Shown here: one piece after another, positions 46,968 to 56,976 of the stretch
Layout: each line of letters starts with the position of its first letter
Position numbering within the stretch: the stretch's first letter is position 1
Origin: Chloroflexota bacterium
GTDB lineage: Bacteria; Chloroflexota; Anaerolineae; UBA2200
Direction: 5' to 3'
DNA: 64,000 nucleotides
Assembly (NCBI GenBank): GCA_014360905.1
Contig: JACIWW010000003.1
Location: forward strand, 62,001 to 126,000
Notes under the pieces: model-generated
Database searches by the model: none
What the model saw: the letters and a program-made list of their open reading frames with translations, nothing else
What the model was told of the DNA's origin: nothing
Position numbers and translations under genes: made by a program

Positions 46968-47954
46968 CTATTTGGCGCTCACATTGTTGCGCCAATAGTC
47001 CAGTATGTCTTTCAAGCTGCGCTCCAATGGGATCTCTGCGCGCCAGCCTGTTCTGGTTCGGAATTTGGTGCAATCGGCGACAATTTCGGGCGTATCGGAA
47101 GGGCGCAGGCGCGCAGGGTCTACTTCTATGGTGAGAGGAATCTTGCTGAGTGCGACCAGGTTATTCAGCACCTCTCCGATGGCATAGGAGTGTTCTGCCC
47201 CAAGGTTGTAAACCTCACCTGGCTCACCTTTGGAGAGAGCCAGGTAGTAGCCACGCACGATGTCGCGCACGTCGCTAAAGTCACGGCGGGCTTCGAGATT
47301 GCCAACGCGTACCACGGGCTCACGCCGTCCCGCTTCAGCCTCGGCGATTTGCTTGGCAAAGTCGGAAGTGACGAAGGCAGGACTTTGCCCAGGACCGATG
47401 TGGTTGAAGGGACGCACGCGCACAACCGGAAGCCTGTGACTCACAAAATATTGGTAACCCAGCATGTCTTGAGTTACTTTGCTGACCGCATAAGGGCTAT
47501 TGGGGCGCAGGGGATTGCTCTCACGTATGGGCAATTCCTCTGGTTTTACCAGACCATATTCGTCGGCTGAGCCCACCACCAAAACGCGTGGAAAAGTGCC
47601 CAACGCAATAGCGGCCAGCAGTACGTTCAATTGCCCTCGAATGTTGTTCTCCAGCGTGCTCCATGGATCAGCCCATGAAGCTGGCACAAAGGCCTGTGCG
47701 GCGAGGTGAAAGACATAATCGGGCTTTGCCTCGCCAAATAGGGCGGTCAGTTTGGGCAAATCCAGAAGGATATCGCCGATATGCAGTGTCAAGCGCCTTT
47801 GAGCATCGCCACCGATTTGCGTACGCAACTGGCTTGCTCGGCCTTCCACCAAATCAAGTCCCCATATTTCCAGGTTGGTGTGTTGCAGCAAATAGGCTGC
47901 CAGATGGCTGCCGGCAAATCCGCCGATTCCTGTAATGAGTGCTCTTAGAGCCAT
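46968..47954 (-). CDS. rmd: GDP-4-keto-6-deoxy-D-mannose reductase (GDP-D-rhamnose forming)
   Basis: A 328-residue SDR enzyme. It shows RALITGIGGFAGSHLAAYLL, FHLAAQAFVPASWADPWSTL, VVGSADEYGLVKPEELPI and the catalytic YAVSKVTQDML. RPFNHIGPGQSPAFVTSDFA matches the RMD group. It reduces the Gmd product at C4 to GDP-D-rhamnose. It is the first gene after the promoter at 48032-48060 and has an AAGGGAGG ribosome-binding site. A GDP-6-deoxytalose product is a less likely alternative. Confidence 0.92.
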   Translation of the reverse strand: MALRALITGIGGFAGSHLAAYLLQHTNLEIWGLDLVEGRASQLRTQIGGDAQRRLTLHIGDILLDLPKLTALFGEAKPDYVFHLAAQAFVPASWADPWSTLENNIRGQLNVLLAAIALGTFPRVLVVGSADEYGLVKPEELPIRESNPLRPNSPYAVSKVTQDMLGYQYFVSHRLPVVRVRPFNHIGPGQSPAFVTSDFAKQIAEAEAGRREPVVRVGNLEARRDFSDVRDIVRGYYLALSKGEPGEVYNLGAEHSYAIGEVLNNLVALSKIPLTIEVDPARLRPSDTPEIVADCTKFRTRTGWRAEIPLERSLKDILDYWRNNVSAK

Positions 47955-48031
47955 TCGCCTCCCTTAGGCCATGGATCAGAGGCCGTGAACCAGCGACCTC
48001 CTGTGTCTATTCCTGGGCTACATGTCTGGGA

Positions 48032-48060
48032 ATTATAGCGCAGCTTTGCTCCAAAGTAAA
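48032..48060 (-). promoter_or_regulatory. Promoter for the rmd-gmd operon
   Basis: On the - strand TTTACT (48060-48055) and a perfect TATAAT (48037-48032) are 17 bases apart. The -35 overlaps the T-rich tail of the preceding terminator. It lies about 80 bases before the rmd start. Confidence 0.6.
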
Positions 48061-48092
48061 ACCGCCCGGCGAAACTGCCTCCGAGCGGTTTT
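48058..48092 (-). terminator. Intrinsic terminator of the methionine-cycle operon
   Basis: On the - strand AAAACCGC and GCGGTTTT form an 8-bp stem, with three further pairs inside after a mismatch and a larger loop. It lies 77 bases after the ahcY stop and ends in T residues. Confidence 0.65.
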
Positions 48093-48169
48093 CAAAGGCC
48101 CTTGTAAAGCGCGTACATGCCTTGCGCTACGAGTTCTTAACAGAGGCCATCCCAGCGGCTATTGTTGGT

Positions 48170-50672
<2,503 letters not shown>

Positions 50673-50722
50673 TTTTTCCTCCCTTAATTTGTTAGCTTAT
50701 ATCATGCCTGCTATGTGCGTGC

Positions 50723-51691
50723 TCAGTTCTGCTTAGCATGCAGGTGTTCACAATGGTCAGACCAGGGGCAGGTAGGCTCAAAGTTGGTAAAATCTTTGAA
50801 CTCGCGGTAGCGTGCCTGGATCTCATCCATGGTAAGAGTCCGTAGCCTGCCCACACCAAAATCCTCTACGGTAAAAGAAGCTACTACGCTGCCATGGATA
50901 ATGGCACGTTTGATGTCTTCTTGGCGGATGCAGCCCTGCTGGGCTAGATAGCCAATGAATCCACCAGCGAAGGAATCTCCGGCCCCGGTAGGGTCTTGGA
51001 TTTTTTCTAAGGGATAGGCCGGGGCAAAGAAAAACGATTTTCTTGGTTCATCGCCATTGGCGAATAGAGTTGCACCGTATTCACCTTTCTTGATCACGAG
51101 TGCTTTCGGCCCTAGGCTGAGGATCTTGCGCGCGGCACGGACGAGGCTGAAGGTATTGGCATATTGACGGGCTTCTGCTTCGTTCATTAGTACAATGTCC
51201 GCTACTGAAATTGCTTGGCTGAGGACATCTTTGCGATAGTTGATCCAATAATTCATGGTGTCAAGCACAGTCAACTTAGGACTTCGGATTTGTGAGAGTA
51301 CCTCCAATTGCAACACCGGGTCAATGTTGGCCAGGAAGACGTACTCCGAATTCCGATATGCCTCGGGTAAGTCTGGATGAAATGTGGCAAAAACGTTCAG
51401 TTGTGTATCCAAGGTCTCGACAGTGTTCATGTCATAACTGTAGCGTCCAGACCAACGGAATGTCTTGCCTTCTACCACTTGCAGGCCATCCAGGTTAACG
51501 CCTCGTTGCCTGAGGAAGTCAATGTGTTCCTTGGGAAAGTCTGTGCCCACTACAGCGACCAGGTTGACCTGAGCGTAGAGTTGGGCGGCCGCTGAAAAAT
51601 AGGTGGCTGAGCCACCCAGGGTATCTTTTACCTTACCAAAGGGTGTTTGGATGGAATCCAATGCAACCGAACCAACGACCAATATGCTCAC
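50723..51691 (-). CDS. PfkB family sugar/nucleoside kinase (possible adenosine kinase)
   Basis: A 322-residue ribokinase-type enzyme. It has VGSVALDSIQTPFG, DTLGGSATYFSAAAQLYA and the C-terminal signature IQDPTGAGDSFAGGFIGYLA, with the catalytic Asp in GAGD. The family phosphorylates sugars or nucleosides. It lies in an operon between a MetE-like gene and metK-ahcY, where the adenosine released by AhcY would need to be removed. Adenosine kinase is therefore the best guess, but the sequence does not settle it. Confidence 0.85.
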   Translation of the reverse strand: MSILVVGSVALDSIQTPFGKVKDTLGGSATYFSAAAQLYAQVNLVAVVGTDFPKEHIDFLRQRGVNLDGLQVVEGKTFRWSGRYSYDMNTVETLDTQLNVFATFHPDLPEAYRNSEYVFLANIDPVLQLEVLSQIRSPKLTVLDTMNYWINYRKDVLSQAISVADIVLMNEAEARQYANTFSLVRAARKILSLGPKALVIKKGEYGATLFANGDEPRKSFFFAPAYPLEKIQDPTGAGDSFAGGFIGYLAQQGCIRQEDIKRAIIHGSVVASFTVEDFGVGRLRTLTMDEIQARYREFKDFTNFEPTCPWSDHCEHLHAKQN

Positions 51692-51729
51692 TGTGCTTGC
51701 TCCTCCGTTAAAAAATGGTAGATTGACAT

Positions 51730-52776
51730 TCAGGCCGTGACGTATCTGGCACGCATCTGCGCCGATACCTCAGCGGTCAATTCCAAAACACGTTCAGCCG
51801 TATGACGATCCAAAGAACCAGTGCCGCAGGAGGGCGTGACCAGTCCAGCAGCTAGGAGTTTGTCCTGCGCAAGACCTTTTCTCACTAATAGATCCATTGC
51901 TTGGTGCAAGCGCTCCAGCAAGCTTTCGGTTGTTTCCCCCTCCACAGCCGAGCTCGCAGGGACAATGCCCCAAGCAATTATCCCCCCGCGCTCCAGGAAT
52001 GCGGCCACTGCGTCGGGATACAGCGAAAGGGATTCCGCATAGGTGTATGCATCGAGGCTAAGAATATCTACCGAAGTATCCAGTAGAACTGACCAATCCG
52101 TATTACCGCAGCAATGGACACCTTTTAAGCCACTGATGCCTGCAAAGACTTCTTCGAGCAGCAACACTACCTGATCACGGCTCAGCGAGACAAAGGCTGA
52201 TCCGAAGGAACTCATGTAAGGTTCATCCACGAAGATGATCGTTTGCGGTGCGAAGGCGCGGAGTTTTTGTTCCTGCCAGGCAGCTTTCAGGCGCAGATGC
52301 TTGGCTATGGCATCAGCCATGACTTCATCGTAGAGCAATGGGCGGCGGTTTTGATCGGTGACTACCAGCCCCCAACTGATAGGCCCGGTAACCTGCCCTT
52401 TGAGCGCAACCAGCGGCGTGGGCAGCAGACCCTCGGTGTTGAGCAGATGATATAGCCCTGCGGCATACTGCGGACTTAGCTCACCGTACTCTAGGTCATT
52501 CTGCAGATAGGCAAGGTACAGGCGTTCTAGGTCGCGATCCAGATCGTGGGTACGATCTACATAGATGCGTTCTGCTTCCAAGTCCACTACGATGCCCGGG
52601 AAGTTTTCGGAGAACTGTGCATACATGTTCTCCTGGTAGGAACGCTTGGGCAATTGGGGCCAGACTGGTATCTGGGGCAAATACTTCAGTGTCCAATCCC
52701 AGGCCTGTGCCACATCGTGCAATGGCAGACTGCCCAGGGCGGCAGGTAACCATGCGGATTGGAATGTATTGGGCAT
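51730..52776 (-). CDS. Core-MetE/UROD-like methionine synthase family protein
   Basis: A 348-residue protein of the UROD/MetE-like superfamily, the length of the catalytic half of MetE. Candidate zinc ligands are in GVHCCGNTDWSVLL (His and Cys) and VTPSCGTGSLD (late Cys). ALKGQVTGPISWGL is also typical of the fold. It probably moves a methyl group to homocysteine, but the methyl donor (methylcobalamin protein or other) is unknown. It lies 17 bases after mtnA with an AAGGAGAAAG-type site. Its place in a SAM-controlled operon supports a methionine role. Confidence 0.8.
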   Translation of the reverse strand: MPNTFQSAWLPAALGSLPLHDVAQAWDWTLKYLPQIPVWPQLPKRSYQENMYAQFSENFPGIVVDLEAERIYVDRTHDLDRDLERLYLAYLQNDLEYGELSPQYAAGLYHLLNTEGLLPTPLVALKGQVTGPISWGLVVTDQNRRPLLYDEVMADAIAKHLRLKAAWQEQKLRAFAPQTIIFVDEPYMSSFGSAFVSLSRDQVVLLLEEVFAGISGLKGVHCCGNTDWSVLLDTSVDILSLDAYTYAESLSLYPDAVAAFLERGGIIAWGIVPASSAVEGETTESLLERLHQAMDLLVRKGLAQDKLLAAGLVTPSCGTGSLDRHTAERVLELTAEVSAQMRARYVTA

Positions 52777-52793
52777 GTTCGCTTTCTCCTTCC

Positions 52794-53873
52794 TTAATAT
52801 TTCTCGTCGCTTTGCTCGGTGGAAGGTGGAGGCTGTTCAGAGATGCCTTTCACTTTCTTCAGACCTAGGGTAAAAGGAGGGTAAACGATGCCATTCTCGG
52901 TCACAATGCCCGTGACGTAGCGGTGCGGAGTGACATCGAAAGCAGGATGAGCAGCCTTGATCCCTTCTGCACAGATAGGCATTCCGCGGATATGCGTTAC
53001 TTCACGCGGATCACGTTCTTCGATGGGAATATCTGCACCATAAGCAATGCTCAGGTCTATGGTCGAGGTGGGCGCGACGGAGTAGAAGGGGATGCCATTC
53101 TCTTTGGCCAGCACTGCCAAGGAATAGGTGCCGATCTTGTTGGCGACGTCGCCATTGGCTGCAATGCGGTCTGCACCGACCAACACGATATCCACCTTGC
53201 CGCGGGACATGAAGTGGCCAGCCATGTTATCGGTGATCAGGGTACAGGGGATGCCTGCCTGTTGCAACTCCCACGCCGTTAGCCTTGCTCCTTGCAGGAA
53301 CGGACGTGTTTCGTCTACCCAGACGTGAATGCGTTTGCCTTGTTCATGGGCGGTGCGCACTACGCCTAGGGCTGTGCCATAGTCCACGACGGCCAACGCA
53401 CCGGTGTTGCAGTGCGTCAGGATGTTATCGCCATCCTGGATCAGGGTTGCGCCATGCTCTCCCATGCGCCTATTAATCTCGACATCTTCATCGGCGATGC
53501 GCTGCGCTTCTTGTACGACTGCGTGGATGACCTGCTCCGCCGTTTTCCATTGTGGGCTATTCGCCACCTCGCTCATGCGCCGAATGGCCCAGAAGAGGTT
53601 GACCGCCGTAGGGCGGGTCTGTGCAAGGAGATCCGCAGCGCGCTCAAACTCTGCGAGCACTTGCGGGCGTGAACAGGAATGGCAATGCACGACCGCCAGA
53701 GCTAGGCCAAAAGCTGCAGCCGCACCAATCGCTGGTGCACCGCGGATCTTCATCGTCTTGATTGCTTCGGCGACATCGCGGTAATCCGTGTATTCCAGGA
53801 CAACGAACTCGTGTGGCAGTCGTTGTTGGTCAATGAGCCTGACTTTACCGTCGTGCCATTCGATGGTACGCAC
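52794..53873 (-). CDS. mtnA: S-methyl-5-thioribose-1-phosphate isomerase
   Basis: A 359-residue member of the eIF2B-related family. It has MKIRGAPAIGAAAAFGLALA, NILTHCNTGALAVVDYG, DETRPFLQGARLTAWEL and VGADRIAANGDVANKIGTYS, with the catalytic Cys in THCNTG and Asp in GADR. It converts methylthioribose 1-phosphate to methylthioribulose 1-phosphate in methionine salvage. It begins with GTG after AAGGAGG. It is the first gene behind the SAM-I riboswitch and terminator. No other mtn gene is in the window. Confidence 0.95.
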   Translation of the reverse strand: MRTIEWHDGKVRLIDQQRLPHEFVVLEYTDYRDVAEAIKTMKIRGAPAIGAAAAFGLALAVVHCHSCSRPQVLAEFERAADLLAQTRPTAVNLFWAIRRMSEVANSPQWKTAEQVIHAVVQEAQRIADEDVEINRRMGEHGATLIQDGDNILTHCNTGALAVVDYGTALGVVRTAHEQGKRIHVWVDETRPFLQGARLTAWELQQAGIPCTLITDNMAGHFMSRGKVDIVLVGADRIAANGDVANKIGTYSLAVLAKENGIPFYSVAPTSTIDLSIAYGADIPIEERDPREVTHIRGMPICAEGIKAAHPAFDVTPHRYVTGIVTENGIVYPPFTLGLKKVKGISEQPPPSTEQSDEKY

Positions 53874-53893
53874 TCATCCTCCTTGTTTCGGGC

Positions 53894-53921
53894 AAAAAAA
53901 TTCTCTCCCGATGGGAGAGAA
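53894..53921 (-). terminator. Riboswitch-controlled intrinsic terminator before mtnA
   Basis: On the - strand, TTCTCTCCC and GGGAGAGAA form a 9-bp stem with loop ATC, followed by seven T. The left arm can instead pair with the 3' end of the riboswitch P1 helix (53930-53942 with 53910-53922, 12 of 13 positions including one G-U), making an antiterminator. SAM binding would free the terminator and stop mtnA operon expression. Confidence 0.92.
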
Positions 53922-53933
53922 GATCCAAACTTC

Positions 53934-54140
53934 CCTCTCATCTTTCAGTCCCTGCTGCTCCTAGAAGAAACAGCAGGGCTGCCGGAATTGGCACCATGAA
54001 TAGCCACTTAGTCTAAATTTTTAATCCTATAGTCATATCGTCGGGCTTCTATCCTCGGATTATTTGATTAAAGACTATCGGACTATTCTGGTTGCCGGGG
54101 TTTCACCGGGCCGGTCCCTCCACCCCTCTAGATAAGAGTG
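53934..54140 (-). ncRNA. SAM-I riboswitch (S-box) with an extended P3 arm
   Basis: On the - strand, conserved SAM-I blocks are in order: the 5' P1 side with CTTATC, GGTGGAGGGACCGGCCC, GGTGAAACCCCGGCAACC, GGTGCCAATTCC, a P4 hairpin (CAGCCCTGCTG to CAGCAGGGACTG) and AGATGAGAGG. These form P1, the kink-turn in P2, P3 and P4 of the class. About 94 bases lie between GGCAACC and GGTGCC (53996-54089), making P3 much longer than usual; GAATAGTC and GGCTATTC pair at its base. It controls the methionine-cycle operon mtnA to ahcY by transcription termination. Confidence 0.95.
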
Positions 54141-54171
54141 AGCATATATTATTCAGTTTGTGAACGCGGCT

Positions 54172-54200
54172 ATCCTAGCACAGAAGCGTGGATTTGTCAA
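54172..54200 (-). promoter_or_regulatory. Promoter of the SAM riboswitch operon
   Basis: On the - strand a perfect TTGACA (54200-54195) and TAGGAT (54177-54172) are 17 bases apart. Transcription would start about 54165, some 25 bases before the riboswitch. Confidence 0.75.
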
Positions 54201-54485
54201 ACTTTACAAAACCGTAATAGTAGTTTGTAGTGAGCGCTTCAGCGCTCATAGCGCATCAAAGCGCCAGGGAATTCATTCCCTGGCTTAAACTGAAAAAGTG
54301 CCCGCAGGCACTAGCATCTGCAGGGCTTTTGGCCGTGGCGTGGGCAACAGCCCACACCACGCATTCGCTTCCCACGCTCACAGCGGACAACAGTCCGCCG
54401 TGCCACTCACCGCTGAGAACGCTGAAAACGCAGAGAAACTCAGGCACCAACCCCTGCGGGATTTTTCGCTTTCAGCCAGGGATTT
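54201..54485. repeat. Palindrome-rich noncoding element with a chain of short hairpins
   Basis: Between the rfbB stop and the riboswitch promoter. It holds at least five perfect or near-perfect hairpins in a row: 54231-54248 (TGAGCGC/GCGCTCA, loop TTCA), 54263-54284 (GCCAGGGAAT/ATTCCCTGGC), 54297-54312 (AGTGCC/GGCACT, loop CGCA), 54340-54355 (GTGGGC/GCCCAC, loop AACA, with further pairing outside) and 54383-54398 (GCGGAC/GTCCGC, loop AACA). A further GCCAGGGA copy lies near 54474-54481. No gene is convincing here. It may be a repeated palindromic element, or it may stop transcription from rfbB. Confidence 0.7.
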
Positions 54486-55517
54486 TCAATCTCTGACGCT
54501 CAGTACCTGGCGCTGAGCGTAATTTTTCTCGTAATATTCCCGGTAATGCTGCCCCGATTTGATCTTGCGCCACCACCATTCATTGTCCACATACCAGCGC
54601 ACGGTCTTTTCCAATGCCTGCTCAAAGGTATGGGCAGAACGCCAGCCCAGCGCCTTCAGTTTATCGCAGTTGAGGGAGTAGCGGCGGTCGTGGCCTGGGC
54701 GGTCGGTTACGTGCTGAATGAGGCTCTCCGGCTTGTTGAGCAATTGGAGGATCATGCGTGCCATATCTATATTGCAGGTTTCCACGCCCGTGCCCACATT
54801 GTAGATCTCGCCGGGTTTGCCTTTGTGCAGCACGATGTCAATGGCTTCGCAATGATCCCACACGTACTGGTAATCGCGCATCTGCCGGCCATCGCCGTAC
54901 AGCGGCAGTGGGAGGTCATCGAGAGCATTGGTGATGAACAGCGGCACGACCTTCTCCGGGTATTGGTACGGCCCAATGTTGTTGGAGCCGCGGGTTATCG
55001 TAGCGGGCACACCAAAACTGATGAAGTAAGCATTTACCATGAGGTCAGCGCCGGCTTTGCTGGCGGCATAGGGGCTGCGCGCAGCCAGCGCATCGCTCTC
55101 CCGCGAAGACCCCTGAAGCACTTCGCCATATACCTCATCGGTCGAAACCTGGTGATAGCGTTCGACGCCGAACTGCTTTGCCGCTTCCAACAATACATAG
55201 GTTCCGTATATGTCGGTCTGGATGAAACTGCCCGGCGACATGAGAGAGCGGTCCACATGGCTTTCTGCGGCGAAGTTGACTATGGCATCAATCTTATGCT
55301 GGCGCATGGTCTCTGCGACTTTGTCGGCATCGCAGATGTCGCCGTGCACAAAAGTGTAGCGTGGATCGTGCTCCAGCCCCTTGAGGTTATCCAGGTTGCC
55401 GGCGTAGGTCAACTTGTCATAGACAACTACGCGATAGTTGGGATATTTCTCCAGGATATAGTGCACAAAGTTGCTGCCAATGAACCCGGCTCCGCCGGCG
55501 ATGAGTAGGTTGCGCAA
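54486..55517 (-). CDS. rfbB: dTDP-glucose 4,6-dehydratase
   Basis: About 343 residues. It has the NAD loop LIAGGAGFIGSNFVHYILE, DKLTYAGNLDNLK, NFAAESHVDRSLMSPGSFI, HQVSTDEVYGEV, the catalytic YAASKAGADLMV and GSNNIGPYQYPEK, all diagnostic of RmlB/RfbB. It dehydrates dTDP-glucose to dTDP-4-keto-6-deoxyglucose. The start is a TTG at 55517 after AAAGGAG; the frame continues upstream to 55712 but without family similarity. RfbA is encoded upstream with a radical SAM gene in between. No rfbC or rfbD is nearby, which points to WecE as the consumer. Confidence 0.95.
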   Translation of the reverse strand: MRNLLIAGGAGFIGSNFVHYILEKYPNYRVVVYDKLTYAGNLDNLKGLEHDPRYTFVHGDICDADKVAETMRQHKIDAIVNFAAESHVDRSLMSPGSFIQTDIYGTYVLLEAAKQFGVERYHQVSTDEVYGEVLQGSSRESDALAARSPYAASKAGADLMVNAYFISFGVPATITRGSNNIGPYQYPEKVVPLFITNALDDLPLPLYGDGRQMRDYQYVWDHCEAIDIVLHKGKPGEIYNVGTGVETCNIDMARMILQLLNKPESLIQHVTDRPGHDRRYSLNCDKLKALGWRSAHTFEQALEKTVRWYVDNEWWWRKIKSGQHYREYYEKNYAQRQVLSVRD

Positions 55518-55581
55518 TGTGTGGTTACTCCTTTCGACGTCTATAGTGCAAAACAGTGAAAAGCCCGCCACTAATGCCTGG

Positions 55582-56976
55582 CTAGGCGCTACTTCCGACG
55601 ATGAGTTGACGCAGTTTGCGTGCGATTTTTTTGGGCTGAGCGTAGCGCTTCCAGTAATACCGCGCCTGGCGCCGCAGTTGATTGGGCCAGGTGCGGCGCT
55701 GTGATTCGGCAAGCGCCCACTGCAGCCACTGATAATCTATCCCCTTGATTTTCGGTTCATTGGGATTGCGACGGTAACTATCGTGGCTTTTGATCAGGGA
55801 AAGGTCATGCTCAATGCAGTACGTGTACAAGTCGCTGCCTGGATGGGGTGTGTAGAACGCTGGGCTGTAGTAATCGGGGTCAATTTGCTTCAGCATGCTG
55901 ATGGTCTCCATGACCTCTTCTTGGGTCTCGGTAGGCAAGCCCAGCATGTAATTGGCCCAGATAGAGATGCCATATTTCTTGCAGATACGCGCCGCTTCCA
56001 GGTTCTGCCAGCGTTTGGTTCCCTTGCGGATGAACTTGAGCACGCGGTCGCTGCCGCTCTCGAAGCCGATTAGATAGCCACGCAAGCCCACTTCCGCCAT
56101 CATTTTCACCATGTCTTCGTTTTTGACGATGATGTCCGCACGGCTCTGGCAGAAGAAGGGCTGCGTGAACCCGGCAGCGCGGTAGGCTTGGCAGAACTCG
56201 ATGACCCAATCGCGATCTTCGGTCAGGCAGTCATCGTGGAACATGAAACTGTTAAAGTGGTAGTGCTCGCGCAGTTCCTTCAGTTCGGCGATGACGTTGG
56301 CTACGCTGCGCGTCCGCACTTGGCGCCCAAAGATGAGGCGCTCAGCAGGCTGGCAATAACTGCAGTTGTACATGCAGCCACGCCCGGCGATGATCGTGAC
56401 AAAAGGTGGCGGCAACTCGGGCACGAAAGGTGCCTCGGGCGAATCCAGATTGTAGCCCCATTTGCGCCATTCTTGCAGGAAGAACTCATGGTCGGCAAAG
56501 GGAAGAGCATCTAGGTCTGGGTGTATTGAAGGGATGATGCGCTCCGATGGTTCTCCGCGCTGATGACGGGCTAGGAACTCAGGAAAGGTGATCTCGGACT
56601 CGCCTAGGAAGATGTGGTCTATGCTAGGGTCATCTTTGACTTCATCCAGCATCAGCGTGGGATGAGGACCGCCCACGATGGTGGTTGCTTCTGGGAGCAC
56701 TTGGCGCACGATCTGCAAGCTCTGCATGGCAGGGTTATAGTCCACGCTCATCATGCTCACGCCTACCACGTCTGGGCGACGCGCAAGCAATTCGTCTCGG
56801 TAGTGATCCCAGTCGCGCATGGCGCGCAGGTCGAGCAAGTTCACTTCAAAGCCCTTTTGCTTGGCACAAGCGGCAAGCATGGCCAAGCCATGGCAGATCC
56901 AACCCGAGTCCATGCCCTGCCCCAGGCTGTTAAAGCCCTTGCCCGTGATGCCAGGATATACTAGTGTTGTCTTCAT
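55582..56976 (-). CDS. B12-binding-domain radical SAM protein (between rfbA and rfbB)
   Basis: A 464-residue protein. The N-terminal cobalamin-type domain shows VVGVSMMSVDYNPAMQSL and IVGGPHPTLMLDEV. The radical SAM cluster motif is CMYNCSYC, with GFESGSDRVLKFI and MLGLPTETQEEV later. It is a distant paralogue of 659-2140. It overlaps rfbA by four bases (ATGA) and sits 64 bases before rfbB. Its place within the dTDP-sugar operon suggests action on a sugar nucleotide or glycan, such as methylation or dehydration, but the substrate is unproven. Confidence 0.87.
   Translation of the reverse strand: MKTTLVYPGITGKGFNSLGQGMDSGWICHGLAMLAACAKQKGFEVNLLDLRAMRDWDHYRDELLARRPDVVGVSMMSVDYNPAMQSLQIVRQVLPEATTIVGGPHPTLMLDEVKDDPSIDHIFLGESEITFPEFLARHQRGEPSERIIPSIHPDLDALPFADHEFFLQEWRKWGYNLDSPEAPFVPELPPPFVTIIAGRGCMYNCSYCQPAERLIFGRQVRTRSVANVIAELKELREHYHFNSFMFHDDCLTEDRDWVIEFCQAYRAAGFTQPFFCQSRADIIVKNEDMVKMMAEVGLRGYLIGFESGSDRVLKFIRKGTKRWQNLEAARICKKYGISIWANYMLGLPTETQEEVMETISMLKQIDPDYYSPAFYTPHPGSDLYTYCIEHDLSLIKSHDSYRRNPNEPKIKGIDYQWLQWALAESQRRTWPNQLRRQARYYWKRYAQPKKIARKLRQLIVGSSA

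Noticed and set aside
54201-54485. Possible CRISPR array
   Set aside because: The hairpins differ from each other and are unevenly spaced; no repeated unit of 25-40 bases with unique spacers is present and no cas gene was seen.
54230-54496. An 88-codon open frame on the + strand in the palindrome-rich element
   Set aside because: The sequence is dominated by hairpins, has no ribosome-binding site, and the encoded peptide has no recognisable domain.
54546-55508. A 320-codon open frame on the + strand across rfbB
   Set aside because: The - strand encodes all the diagnostic dTDP-glucose dehydratase motifs; the + frame is its shadow.
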